From Sanguinoderma infundibulare (Eukaryota; Basidiomycota; Agaricomycetes; Polyporales; Polyporaceae): a stretch of DNA of 64,000 bases. The DNA is taken from positions 1,860,001 through 1,924,000 of the forward strand of contig JAVLRN010000010.1 in NCBI GenBank assembly GCA_032821775.1, written 5' to 3'. The notes under the pieces were generated by a model. It was not told the DNA's origin, ran no database searches, and was given only the letters and a program-made list of their open reading frames with translations. Made by a program: the position numbers and the translations under genes. Positions 43,247 to 53,546 of this stretch are shown in pieces. Position 1 is the stretch's first letter, and each line of letters opens with the position of its first letter.

Positions 43247-45553
43247 TCATCTGCAGGTAGGCTTATTCATCTCGTTATCTATAGAAACGCAGGTGTCCAG
43301 GCACCGCAAAACGCACAACAGTACACAAACAGATAACAAGACCATCACCTGGAAAGTAGCGATGGACCACCCGAACGCAGCCCTCCAGCCGGCACTCGGG
43401 GCCTCGCCGGCAGCGTGTTCGCCCTGTGGCTCCTCCGACTCGCCGAGTGGGCCCAAGGCTTTGACCGCACCAGGTCGTGAGCCGCCGTCTCCGGTGCGCT
43501 CAGGACCGCCTTGACCATTCTCATCCTCCGCCACCTGTCCGTCGCCGTTCCCTGCCCAGTCATTGCGCTCTACTCCCTGCAATGTCTCGACAGCAGGGGG
43601 AGCGGCCGCTGGTGTCGGGGCGCTGCGAGCGTCGACGGCTATGGAGTAGCGCGACAGCCCCGCAAGCTTGAAACCCAGTGCCACAGTGACAATCGTCTTC
43701 GCTCGCGGCGCCGTCAACGTGACGGCTTGCACGCCGAGTCCAGGACACCAAACACCGAAATCCAAAAAGCTGGAGTCATCCCACGTCATTGTTCTCGAAT
43801 TGGTCTGTCTGTCTTTCCGAGCACCAGCCTCAGCCCGCGATATCAGCACCACATGGGCTTTGATGGTTAACCGTTGACTATGATTCTCAAGGGTATGCTG
43901 GACCTCTATGACGACGGTGTGGTCGTGCTTGGAAAGCGTGAGCCAGTGGGTGGTCGGGTGGTCCAGGTCTGGTCCTCGGAGGTCGGTGGTGTACCCTTGG
44001 GCGAGGAGTGCATCCCGAATCTGCAGAGGCAACACTAGTGTGATGGTCTCGTGTGGCCGATAGGCAGCATGGTGCGCCGTCCAATCTGCGCGGTCGGGGT
44101 GAGAGATGTATACCGTCTTGAGTACGATTTGCGAATGACAGCGTTCGATGATGGTGGTCGGTGACAGGGGGAAAAGATCAGGCAGCGATGAACCGTGCCT
44201 GAGTCTTGGAGACACTTTCACCCACCCGGTATACAAGGATTCGATGCCGGAATCCGAGGGAGCGATGGAGCAGACTCGGCCGAGAAGATGACCAGGATAA
44301 TCCTGGTGTTCGCACCCGAGAATGGCCAGGTGCCACTCGGATGCGAGCCCTTTCGTGTGTGTGGTTGCATGCGGTGGAAGATAGAGTGAGAGGGGAATCA
44401 CGGGTACTTTTGTGCGGATACCGTGCGGCGTAGCGGTATATTCGATGGCAGGAAGCGAAGTGAGTCGGAGCCGGTGACAGACATCGGCATGAGAGACCCC
44501 CATGATGCTCCCGCATTGCCAGAACACGCCCAGGCCTTCAGAGAGCAATGAGCTATTAGAAATCGCTCTCACTTCATATCGAACATCGTAAGCGGTGTGT
44601 GCCGATGCTGCTACGACCGGTTCTTGGTGAACCTCGGGCCCAAGGTAAACATTTCCCCACGCGAAGATGCTCTGGTCAGGAATCCGCTGAAGGATCTCCT
44701 CCTGCAATCGCCGGAAAGCGCGACCGCCCTCGCCGTACAACGTGGGCATGTTGATGTCGAAGATTCCCAGCAGGGAGTATGCCCGGTCTTCCTCCCTCGT
44801 CGTCCGTCGTCCTGCCGCCCACGAGAGCCGCTGAGCAACGCTGAACTCGTCGAGCGTCCTCTCGTGCAACAGAGCATCGTCGCTGATACCGGTGATATCC
44901 TCGACGAGGTCGACGAGGTCGCGCTTTGATCCAATGGCCTTCCAGTCCTCGGAGAAAAAGAGGACCTCGAAAGGTGCGATGAGCTCCTGGAGTGTCCAGC
45001 CACGCGTGAACCAGCGGCTCTCGCGGAAGGGTGATCTCTTTGCCCGATGGTCTTCTTCGACTGCGACATCCGCGAGGAACGCGTAGCAGACCATCGCGCC
45101 GGCGTACCATTTGCACATGGAATTGATCGCCTCTGATAACTCGGAGCTGCTTGTCTTGTCGATGCAGCACGAGTCGATCCAGAGGTACTTGTGGCCCTCC
45201 TTCCGCGCGAGGGCGCATGCGTTGTGGACCTTTGGTGAGAGCCTCGGGTCGCCCCAGATGCATGGAGCTTCACGACATTGCTGGGATGAGGTAGAATGGG
45301 TTCCGGATGGAGGCGCGTAGAGTGGAAAAGAGAATGAGCAGGATGCATAGGGATGGTAGGTCGCAGATCGGGAAGGAGACGAAGCTGAGGAACGAAGCGA
45401 TTGACCGTCCGTGTCGTACGACTTCTGAATCTCTCGGACTTCCTGGTACGTCTGCTCGCCGTTCTGATCCCAAGTGTGCGATAGGATGGCGTATGGAGTC
45501 CAGAGGGGATCTATCTGCTCGAACAGTCCGGTGTGGACGTTGATCACCCGCAT
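43247..45553 (-). CDS. HET-domain protein, copy B
   Basis: 768 codons, intact. The ATG at 45553 is chosen because all sister copies begin MRVINVH. The HET domain occupies roughly residues 20-250 (YAILSHTWDQ, YLWIDSCCIDK, SRWFTRGWTLQELIAPF, DITGISDDALLHE), followed by EEDRAYSLLGIFDINMPTLY. The long central region is shared with A, C and F. The low-complexity module (DGQVAEDENGQGGPERTGDG) occurs once instead of twice. The C terminus is unlike the others: a hydrophobic segment (FQVMVLLSVCVLLCVL) that could anchor the protein in a membrane. HET proteins trigger cell death on nonself contact; the partner here is unknown. Confidence 0.9.
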   Translation of the reverse strand: MRVINVHTGLFEQIDPLWTPYAILSHTWDQNGEQTYQEVREIQKSYDTDGQSLRSSASSPSRSATYHPYASCSFSFPLYAPPSGTHSTSSQQCREAPCIWGDPRLSPKVHNACALARKEGHKYLWIDSCCIDKTSSSELSEAINSMCKWYAGAMVCYAFLADVAVEEDHRAKRSPFRESRWFTRGWTLQELIAPFEVLFFSEDWKAIGSKRDLVDLVEDITGISDDALLHERTLDEFSVAQRLSWAAGRRTTREEDRAYSLLGIFDINMPTLYGEGGRAFRRLQEEILQRIPDQSIFAWGNVYLGPEVHQEPVVAASAHTAYDVRYEVRAISNSSLLSEGLGVFWQCGSIMGVSHADVCHRLRLTSLPAIEYTATPHGIRTKVPVIPLSLYLPPHATTHTKGLASEWHLAILGCEHQDYPGHLLGRVCSIAPSDSGIESLYTGWVKVSPRLRHGSSLPDLFPLSPTTIIERCHSQIVLKTVYISHPDRADWTAHHAAYRPHETITLVLPLQIRDALLAQGYTTDLRGPDLDHPTTHWLTLSKHDHTVVIEVQHTLENHSQRLTIKAHVVLISRAEAGARKDRQTNSRTMTWDDSSFLDFGVWCPGLGVQAVTLTAPRAKTIVTVALGFKLAGLSRYSIAVDARSAPTPAAAPPAVETLQGVERNDWAGNGDGQVAEDENGQGGPERTGDGGSRPGAVKALGPLGESEEPQGEHAAGEAPSAGWRAAFGWSIATFQVMVLLSVCVLLCVLRCLDTCVSIDNEMNKPTCR

Positions 45554-46162
45554 CACTGTTCCGCGCCCGAGGCCTAATGCATAGTGAACACGTCAATTTC
45601 GAAGGAGACTTTGCACTGGAAACATATCGGGCTTACGCTGGTTGCCGGCTTATCTGTGGACCGTCGACCTGTTGCAACGAGAGATGGGAGAGGTTGAAGG
45701 CGACGCCGGCGACCTGATGAAGCATGAGTTACCTCCATTGTCGCACTAGGATGCAGTGGTGGAAGACTCACGATAGGGGATGGGAGAGCGGCTTAGGATC
45801 CTCTTGTAACGTCCATCCACGTCTTATATGCTGTTTGACGACAGGGAATGTGGTCGGACCGTCCTGGAAACCGATGTTCGGACTCCGAAAGGTGACGTTT
45901 GACACAAGTTCCATGCATCACACAGCGTGCGCACGCAACGATCTGTTGAGAATGGGGACTAAATGGGTAAGACGGACAACATACATGGGCAGCGTCCTCA
46001 GCCTACCAGTTGGACGCGGCTCATGCTGTGAAACGCGCGTATAGGACGACGGATATCGCACGCAGATAACGCCGGACCCTCATCAGTTGACGATAGACAT
46101 GGCAGATGGGAGGCTCAGCGCTCAGCCCCACAACACGCCGGGCACTTTGCTCGGACAGCACA

Positions 46163-46258
46163 AGGGCCTGTTCAGCTCGCCGGGTTGGTTGGTTGGTTGG
46201 CGGGTTCCGAGGTGATTGGGCTTAGTAATGATGTTACTGATCGAGCTGAACAGGCCCT
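46163..46258. mobile_element. short foldback MITE with empty-site evidence
   Basis: Perfect 17-bp inverted repeats (AGGGCCTGTTCAGCTCG and its complement, 46163-46179 and 46242-46258) enclose a core with (GGTT)n. The homologous copies at 40105-40125 and 52495-52515 lack the insert: CGGACGGCATAAAATGC there against CGGACAGCACAAGGG...CCCTAAAATGC here. This fits insertion at TA, with the left TA mutated to CA. Confidence 0.85.
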
Positions 46259-46764
46259 AAAATGCGATTTCACTCTCGTCGTACACCGTCGGAACGTCAA
46301 TGAAAAGTACATACGTCTGACTGCATGAACGGGCGATCCTACAAGATCTTGGATACACCTCGCGATAGGGCCTCGACTGATCTGTATCTGGCCTCGGCGT
46401 ATGCCTGTATGTGTTTCCTCGTATCATCAGGCCGGACAGCTCGGAATTGACAATCGAAGATGCTTACCCTCCAAAACATCCAGCTGCGGGCCCTGTATAC
46501 GCACCTCAGCACTAGCATGCGAATAACCTGCTCGTCTTCGGCCAAGACTAGCAGCTTGTATCCCGTTTCGGTGCTGGGTAAGTCACAAAGTATAGGAACA
46601 CAAGAGAGAACAAAAATACTGTTAGTACAGGCGTCGAAACACGTCCACGACTGAAGTACTACAACGTCTCCGAGAAAAGAGCCTTCTCGAGACATTGCTT
46701 ACCTCCACCTTTACCGAGGACCCTCCTGCGGCGTCTTCGCGCCTCCTCCTCAGATACTACGGGG

Positions 46765-47130
46765 CTATCGTGGCTGAATTACTTGGACGTCTAAGTGGTA
46801 ATACGAAAGGGGCCTTGCGAAGCTCAGACCAAGCTTCACAGTGATTGACTCTGTGCGAAGGGTGCGAGACAACTCCCGAATGCCAAGTCTCAAACGCCAC
46901 ATCCAAAAGACGTCCGAATGATGGAAGCGGGAAACAGGCTCTCCGAGAGCCTTAATGGTCAAGTTTCTTCCAGCGTTCGACAGGGAATGCTGGAACCCGA
47001 CGGCGATCGAAGGGTCACCGTCGCAAGTAAGTGCTCCATCCTTGTCCCAGGTGTGTGACAGAATGGCATATGGCACCTTCTTTGGATTTTCTTCAACAAA
47101 TTGACCTGTTGCGGTATCCAGAAAGCGCAT
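46765..47130 (-). CDS. mini-HET: HET N terminus fused to HET C-terminal region
   Basis: 121 codons, ATG to stop. Residues 1-32 are a HET start (MRFLDTATGQFVEENP, YAILSHTWDKDG). From about residue 38 the sequence matches a region some 500-600 residues further on in full HET proteins (SIAVGFQHSLSNAGRNLTIK against IAVEVQHSLEDDGEDLTIE), ending in the SITVKLGLSFARPLSYY strand. The catalytic-like HET core is gone. It could be a deletion relic or a small decoy or regulator. The frame is clean. Confidence 0.7.
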   Translation of the reverse strand: MRFLDTATGQFVEENPKKVPYAILSHTWDKDGALTCDGDPSIAVGFQHSLSNAGRNLTIKALGEPVSRFHHSDVFWMWRLRLGIRELSRTLRTESITVKLGLSFARPLSYYHLDVQVIQPR

Positions 47131-47362
47131 GTTGTCGCCGGAGAATTCTGAATGGCTAGTGCTTCGTAGTTAGTGAAGCACAAATTAGAGGCATGTGTGC
47201 ACACCAACCGGTGATAGATAGTCAGAACGGGCCAAAGGGAGTAGACGATTGCTATGCAAGATGAGAGTTCAATGAGAGTCGGGATGAGGTTCGGGCACAG
47301 CGGCACTCGGAGTCGGCGCCGTGATCGCTGGCGCCCGCAACGCACCTCTCTCATCATTAGCC

Positions 47363-47917
47363 ATGTCGTCAACATCCAAGCCGACGTCCAGCGAGAACAT
47401 CGTCGCTCAAAAGGTGCGCATGCATTGTCGTATCGCCATAAGTCCTGCTCACCTTTTCCGCTGCGGTGGAACGCAGTTCGACCGCTGCTGTACGTGTCGC
47501 GCAGGGCTCCAGGTTTCAACCTCGTGATACTGACTTCGTGTGGGATGGGCGTGGACTCGTCACCGTATATATGCAGTGGCGGACCTGATTGTGAAGTCGT
47601 GAGTAGCTCCGTTTCTATTCATGCCGCGGAACGGGGTGGGCTTATGGGTGAACGCGCCCTCCACAGTGGTGTTGGCTTCAGCGCAGGCGTGATTGCGTCC
47701 GTCATCCTCTTCCGCCGTACGTGCCTTCCCTTGTCCTTCTTTTTCTTCCCCTTCCATCCCCCTTAACTATCCATGGGCAGGACGAGCTTGGCCCGTAGCA
47801 CTGGGCTCGGGCTTCGGTGCTGGCATGGCTTACGCGGACTGTGACCGGTCGTTCAACCCAGCAAGGATACCGGGCACGCGTGTCATTCCCGTGGACGCGA
47901 AGAAGGATTCAGCATGA
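47363..47917 (+). CDS. MIC10: MICOS subunit Mic10, copy 1
   Basis: Five exons (47363-47413, 47477-47489, 47577-47598, 47667-47716, 47781-47917) join in frame to 90 residues. Exon 2 is 13 nt and exon 3 is 22 nt. The product starts MSSTSKPTSSENIVAQK, followed by FDRCLADLIVKS. Two membrane segments follow, with the glycine-rich motifs typical of Mic10 (SGVGFSAGVIAS and GSGFGAGMAYADC) and RRRAWPVALG between them. Mic10 bends the mitochondrial inner membrane at crista junctions by oligomerising through these glycines. The C terminus keeps NPARIPGTRVIPVDAKKDSA. All splice sites are GT-AG. Confidence 0.92.
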
Positions 47918-48191
47918 GTGTGCATGCTCGGATAGATGGGTCAGTGGGAGGCTATCGCATTGTGGAGTTGGCTCCTAGACGAGGAGGCTAGTCGACGAGA
48001 GTCGGTCTGGTGGTGGAACATAGACTGTCCAGTGGACAAATGGCAATGTATGTCTCGACTCATTCTCTCCATTCTACCCCCATCGGCTCCCGTTCAAGCT
48101 TCACTTTGCTGCGTGTCTGGAACTCCGAGGGCGGAAGGAGGTCGAGGGAGGTACGTGGCGCGCGACATGGGCTGCAGTTCACGAATGCTAT

Positions 48192-48456
48192 CTAGCGGCT
48201 CGACTTGCCGTCCCCTCCAGACATATAGATATCCGCGACCTTCTCGTGGCCGTGCTTTTCCAAGTCCGTCGGCAGCGTGCGCCGAGGCTCTCCAAGAATG
48301 AGACGTTTATATAGGACGACTGTCCGTAGCCATGTGAGTTTGTCTCGTCTCTCAAAGCGCATAGAACGTGTACGTACAGCCTGTCGCACCCATGATAGGC
48401 AGCGTGAAGATGATGGTGCGCCATCGTAGCGCCTGGGGGGTTAGTTTTGACCCCAT
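48192..48456 (-). CDS. small conserved single-pass membrane protein, copy 1
   Basis: Two exons on the minus strand (48456-48378 and 48319-48192, 58-nt intron) give 68 residues: MGSKLTPQALRWRTIIF, a membrane span about residues 14-30, then VLYKRLILGEPRRTLP and a soluble tail ending KSSR. I do not recognise a named family. The basic start, single span and position beside MIC10 suggest a mitochondrial membrane protein. It converges on MIC10, with 274 bp between the stops. Confidence 0.75.
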
Positions 48457-48786
48457 GTTGTGCGCGACAGCCGTTGCCGTCGAGACTCGTCGGTCGTCGG
48501 GCGTGGCAGCGGACAACGCGACTTCGGCGCCGAGTGGAACACCCAAAAGGCGCCCGCACGTGCTGCTCGCATTTCTGGGCGCGATCGTGCCGCCGTGGCT
48601 GACGTCGGGCCTGCGCTTGATCTGCCTCGGTTTCGCTCGCCATGGGGCCCGCGCAAGCCCCCAGGAGGCACGACGTGCTGGCGCAGGTTGTGCATGAACC
48701 ACTTTCTCCCTTTTATTTCTTGTCGCTGTGCTCTTTCCCGCCCTCGCTGGGCCCATCTGGCAAGGACCCGCCTCCAATCTTCCATC

Positions 48787-48850
48787 ATGGCCCAGAAGAG
48801 GAAAAGGAGTTCGGCCAAGATAGCGAACGTTGTCCAGGACTCGCCCGCTC
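48787..48850 (+). pseudogene. uve1 5' fragment
   Basis: The first 21 codons of uve1 (MAQKRKRSS ... VVQDSPA) with the same upstream sequence as the full gene at 54935. It breaks at CGCCCGCTC and joins unrelated sequence, then block P at 48879. It marks a duplication breakpoint. Confidence 0.9.
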
Positions 48851-49427
48851 GCGACCCATATGCGATAATATGCTCATGGCAGTTCAAACTCTTGCTTGCA
48901 CTTAGGCAGCTGTTCTGTATTTGCACCATCCAGACCCATCCCGAGCTCAGGAAACCGCAGGGCCATGCGAACCACTTCAATCCCTACAAATATGACGCCA
49001 GATCGCCGCATGCATTACTCTAAGACTTCCTTGAATAAATTACATGACCTTCACCTTCATCCACATACGGCTCGCAGTCTTGATAGGGGCATTCGCGTTC
49101 GAGCACGCTTCACCTGTGCATCGTGGGTCGAGCCATAGCTATGACGTCAAGACCGAGGTGGGCGTACGCCGAAGAGCGACTGCAAAATCGAGAAGGCATC
49201 GTCGGAAAATACGACGATTTTATGCAGGACCTCGCTGCGACGACGATCTGGCATCCATTCGAACCCGCGGACATGAAGGTATATACAACAATCGATATGC
49301 GTTGCAGTGAGAAACGACGCTCATCGTCCATCTCAGTACAGCAGATGTCATGGCCTAGGCCGCACAACGCACAGCAGTACATAAGCAAACGACGAGACCA
49401 TCACTGGGACATTGGCCATGGACGACG

Positions 49428-51980
49428 TTAACGACGGAGGCCAAAACGTCCCATCAATCCGACTCGAACCCGCCTTCTCCACCACCCTCGCAAGGCAGCC
49501 CTCCAGGTGCTGCCCATGTGCGCGTTCGCACTCGCATCCGGGCCCTCGCTGTTAGCGTGTCCGCTCTTCGGCTCCTCCGCGATTCCGTCCTCGGCATCGA
49601 ACCCAACAGGTTGCGCACTGTCGCGTCCAGTGCATTCGACACCGCCTTCGCTGTTCTCGTCCTCTGCTACCTGTCCGTCGCTCTTCTCTTCAGAGCTATT
49701 GCGCTCTCCTCCTTGCGGTGGTGGGGCGGCCGCGGCGGTCAGGTTCTTGCCATCGCCACCCTCGCAGAGCCTTCCAGCATCCACGCCCACACTTGTACCC
49801 GGGACCTCGTCGTTTGCGTGTTCGCCCTGCGGGTCATCCGACTCGCCGACTGGGCCCGAGAGTTCGACCGCCTCAAGTCGCTCGTCGGCGTCTCCGGTGC
49901 ACTCAAGACCACTTTCGCGGTTCTCATCCTCCGCCACCCGTCCATCGCTGTTCCTGCCCGAGTCGTTGCGCTCTCCTCCCTGTGGTGTCTCCACATCCGG
50001 AGGAGTGGCCCCGGCCGTCATGTTGTCGGCGCGAACGTCAACGATTATGGAGTAAGTTGACACTCCCGCAAGCTTGAAATTGAGCGCCACAATGATTGTA
50101 GTCTCCGCGCTCGGTGTCGTCAACGTAGCGGCGTCTGTATGGAGTTGACGGGACCAACCCTGGGTCGTTGACATGAAGTCAGTCCACTTTACTGTGTTCG
50201 AATCTGGCTCTTCAAGTTTGTCTCCACCGGAGCTATGAATGGGTCGCGACATCTGCACGTGGGCTTCGATGGTTAAATCTTCACCATCATCCTCTAAGCT
50301 ATGCTGGACCTCTACAGCGATGGTGTGGTCGTCCTTGGAAAGTGTGAGCCAGTGGGTGGTCGGGTGGTCCCGGTCCGGTCCTCGGAGGGCAGCCGTGTAC
50401 CCTCGGGCGAGCAGTGCGTCACGAGTCTTCGCCTCCAGCACCAGGACGATCTTCTTGTGTGGCCGCCAGCAGGCGGCCCCCATCGTCCAGTCTGCGCGGT
50501 CGGGGTGGGATCGGATGTACACTGTCTTGACCGCTGTTTGTGAACGACAGCGCTCGATGGTGGAAGGTGACAGGGGGAAGAGATCAGGCCCAGATGGACC
50601 GTGCTTTGGTGAAGGAGAGATCTGCACGAATCCGGGGTACAAGTGTTCGATGCCAGAATCGGAGGGAGGGATGTAGCAGATCCGACTGAGAAGATGACCA
50701 GGGCGATCCTTGTGTTCGCAATCGAGGATGGTTAGGTACCACTCGGATGTTCGACCCACGTGGTATGTTGTCGAATTCGGAGGAAGATAGGACGAGAGGG
50801 GAATCACGGCTACTTTCGTGCGGAGGCCATAAGGGGTAGACGTGTATTTGATGGCAGGAAGAAGGGAAGGTGGATGCTGATCAGAGACATAGGCGGCATT
50901 CGAAGACACTTGGGTGATGCTTCCACAATCCTTGAATACCGACAGCTCAGTGGCGAGCAAGGATTGGGTACCCCAGTCATACACGTCGTACTGAATGCGC
51001 TGAGAATCCTGTTCCAATCCACCAATGGCGAGTTCCTGGAGAATCTCGACGCCGAGGTACGTATCCTGCCATGCGAAGATGCTCAGGTCAGGGATCCGCC
51101 GAACGATCTCCTCCTGCAATCGTCTCAAAGCACGATTGCCCTCGCCGTACAACGTGGGCATGTTGATGTCGAAGATTCCCAGCAGGGAGTATGCCCGATC
51201 TTCCTCCCTCGTCGTCTCTCGTTCTGCCGCCCACGAGAACCGCTGAGCAACACAGAACTCGTCGAGCAGCCTCTCGTGCAACAGAGCATCGCGGTTGATA
51301 CCGGTGATATCCTCGACGAGGTCGACTAGGTCGCACTTGGATCCAATCACCTGCCAGTCCCCGGAGAAAAAGACGACGTTGAAAGGCGCGATGAGCTCCT
51401 GGAGTGTCCAGCCACGCGTGAACCAGCGGCTCTTACGGAAGCGGGATCTCTCTGCCTGATGGTCTTCTTCGGCTGGGACGTCGGCGAGGAACGCGTAGCA
51501 TACCGTCGCGCAGGCATACCACTTGTACATGGAGTTGATCGCCTCGGACAACTCGGAGCTACTGCTCTTGTCGATGCAGCACGAGTCGATCCAGAGGTAC
51601 TTGTAGCCCTCCTTCCGCGCGAGAGCACATGCGTTTCGCATCTTTCGCGAGAGTCTCGGATCGTACCAGATAGATGAGTCGGTAAAGGTGGCGGGGAAGG
51701 GCTTGGGACGAGGGGAAGAGGATGGTGGCCTGGCCTGGGGCCGGTAACGCGCTATCAGGCGGATCAAAGATCGACCAACACCCTGTCCCGTAGAGCGCAG
51801 TGCGTCGGCATCACGAGTCAACTGCAAGGAAGGGAGGAGTGTGTAGGATTTCTGGATTTCTCGGAGGTCCTGATACGTCTGCTCGCCGTCCTGGTCCCAA
51901 GTGTGCGATAGGATGGCGTATGAGGTTCTGAGGGGATCTATCTCCTCGAACAGTCCGGTGTGGACATTGATCACCCGCAT
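49428..51980 (-). CDS. HET-domain protein, copy C
   Basis: 850 codons, intact, from MRVINVHTGLFEEIDPL to GRFGLRR. HET motifs: YAILSHTWDQDG, YLWIDSCCIDKSSSSELSEA, SRWFTRGWTLQELIAPF, NVVFFSGDWQVIGSK, EDRAYSLLGIFDINMPTLYG. Between QKSY and DPRLS (about residues 47-105) the sequence (TLLPSLQLTRDADALRST, then an arginine/proline-rich stretch) is unlike all other copies, which have an SSASSPSGSATYRPYASF-type stretch. The C-terminal glycine/acidic module (QGGERN ... GRVAEDENRE ... QGEHANDE) is present twice in tandem. No membrane segment. Predicted cytosolic nonself-recognition effector. Confidence 0.92.
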   Translation of the reverse strand: MRVINVHTGLFEEIDPLRTSYAILSHTWDQDGEQTYQDLREIQKSYTLLPSLQLTRDADALRSTGQGVGRSLIRLIARYRPQARPPSSSPRPKPFPATFTDSSIWYDPRLSRKMRNACALARKEGYKYLWIDSCCIDKSSSSELSEAINSMYKWYACATVCYAFLADVPAEEDHQAERSRFRKSRWFTRGWTLQELIAPFNVVFFSGDWQVIGSKCDLVDLVEDITGINRDALLHERLLDEFCVAQRFSWAAERETTREEDRAYSLLGIFDINMPTLYGEGNRALRRLQEEIVRRIPDLSIFAWQDTYLGVEILQELAIGGLEQDSQRIQYDVYDWGTQSLLATELSVFKDCGSITQVSSNAAYVSDQHPPSLLPAIKYTSTPYGLRTKVAVIPLSSYLPPNSTTYHVGRTSEWYLTILDCEHKDRPGHLLSRICYIPPSDSGIEHLYPGFVQISPSPKHGPSGPDLFPLSPSTIERCRSQTAVKTVYIRSHPDRADWTMGAACWRPHKKIVLVLEAKTRDALLARGYTAALRGPDRDHPTTHWLTLSKDDHTIAVEVQHSLEDDGEDLTIEAHVQMSRPIHSSGGDKLEEPDSNTVKWTDFMSTTQGWSRQLHTDAATLTTPSAETTIIVALNFKLAGVSTYSIIVDVRADNMTAGATPPDVETPQGGERNDSGRNSDGRVAEDENRESGLECTGDADERLEAVELSGPVGESDDPQGEHANDEVPGTSVGVDAGRLCEGGDGKNLTAAAAPPPQGGERNSSEEKSDGQVAEDENSEGGVECTGRDSAQPVGFDAEDGIAEEPKSGHANSEGPDASANAHMGSTWRAALRGWWRRRVRVGLMGRFGLRR

Positions 51981-53345
51981 CGCTCGTCCGCGCTTGGGGC
52001 CTAACGCACAGTAAACACGTCAATTTAGAAGTAGGCTTTGTGCCGAACAGATGTTGGGCTTACCCTGGTTGCTGGCTTATATGTGGACCGTCGACCTGTT
52101 GAGACGAGAGACGGGAGAGGGTGAAAACCACTCCGGCGACATGATGATGCATCAAGTTAACTCCATTGTCGCACCAGGATGCAGTTGTTGCACACTCACA
52201 GTACGGGATAGGAGGGCGGTTTACGATCCTCTCACAACGTGCACCGCCGTCTTGTATCCTGTCCGACGGGGCATGTGGTCCGACTGTCCCGGAGGCTTAT
52301 ATTCGGACTTCGAAAGGTGACGTGCGCGCGCAACATTCTTATGAGAATGTGGACGTAAAGCGGACAACGTATATATATGGGCAGCGCCCCCACCCTCCCT
52401 GCAGGATATCGCGCACGGATCACCGGGCCCTTATCAGGTCACGAGAGGCGCGACTGACGAGAGGCTCAGACCCACGACACGCTGGGGATGTTTCGCGGAC
52501 AGCATGAAACGCAACATCATACTCGTCGTACACCGTCAGGTCGATGAAAATACATAGATCTCACAATATGAACCGGCAATCTTGGAAGACCTTCGATAAG
52601 CCTGGCCTGTGATCTGTGACGGATCAGGGTCTGTCCTTCCTCGTATCAGCAGGATGGACGGCTCGGAATCGAATGGACGATGCTTACCGGCCAGATCATC
52701 CAGCTTCGGAATCTCTCCCGATACGGCCAGCTCTAGTCAGGAGCCTCGCATAGTGACTACGGGGCCTCCGTGCACTCCACGGACACATCCAGAGCCATTT
52801 CGATGTCGGCCAGCACCTCAGCTTCAATGCCCACGAGAGTTCGGCGACGTAGGACCCTGTACACGGACCTCGGCACCAGTATGCAAGGTTTGCGAAGCTG
52901 CAAGAACCGGAGCGCCAACGTCAGACTAACCTGCAGCCAGCCATGGCTGTCGTTCCACGCACGTCGACGGCATGCCGTATTGACAGAATTCTACCACCTC
53001 GAGGTGAGTGCAAATGTTGACCAGGCTAGATTGTTGTTGCCACCCAGGGGTCGCGCAGCAGCATCTCCGCCGCCACGTTTCCAACAGGCATGATCTGCAA
53101 GATGCCGAGCGTTCCTCGGGGCGCGCAGCTTCCACTGCGGGACGACATGGTCCACCTCCCCGCCGCACAGCCGGACGCGGACGTAGCAGATTAATCGAAA
53201 AGACACCATCTCCACCGTCCGGGCCTCGAAGGATATGGTCTTGCGTGTCTTTGTCAGGATTCCCAGATATATGTGGAGATGCAATCACCTGCAACAAGAT
53301 GGGCGTTGGCAAATGTGGACAGAACGAGAGGACTGGGCTCGCGAC
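51981..53345. repeat. HET C upstream block and relic
   Basis: The first 530 bp is the conserved HET 5' block. Beyond about 52510 lies the segment shared with 246-835 and 40118-40720. At about 53080-53160 the plus strand encodes the recurrent GMICKMPSVPRGAQLPLRDD peptide, interrupted soon after by a stop. Confidence 0.7.
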
Positions 53346-53546
53346 GAATGGCTAGTGCTTCGTAGTTGATGAAGAACAAATTAGAGGCATGTGTGCACAC
53401 CAACCGGTGATAGACTCGAGTCAGAATGGACCAAAGGGAGTAGTCGATTACTACGCAAGATGAGTGTTCAATGAGCGTCAGGATGGGCACTCGGAGTCGG
53501 CGCCGTGATCGCTGGCGCCCACAACGCACCTCTCTCATCACTAGCC

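Larger units (their letters stand above)
47150..48850. repeat. segmental duplication Q, copy 1
   Basis: Collinear with 53346-54998 from GAATGGCTAGTGCTTCG to GGACTCGCCCGCTC. It contains MIC10, the convergent small membrane protein and the first 21 codons of uve1, and then breaks off. Confidence 0.92.
48879..53348. repeat. segmental duplication P, copy 4 (HET C unit)
   Basis: Collinear with 36520-40944 including both flanks of the HET gene. Inserted between the truncated Q copy and the complete Q copy. Confidence 0.9.

Noticed and set aside
46339..46695. 118-codon minus-strand frame
   Set aside because: It falls in the duplicated HET-upstream segment and its sisters at 246-835 and 40118-40720 do not keep the frame.
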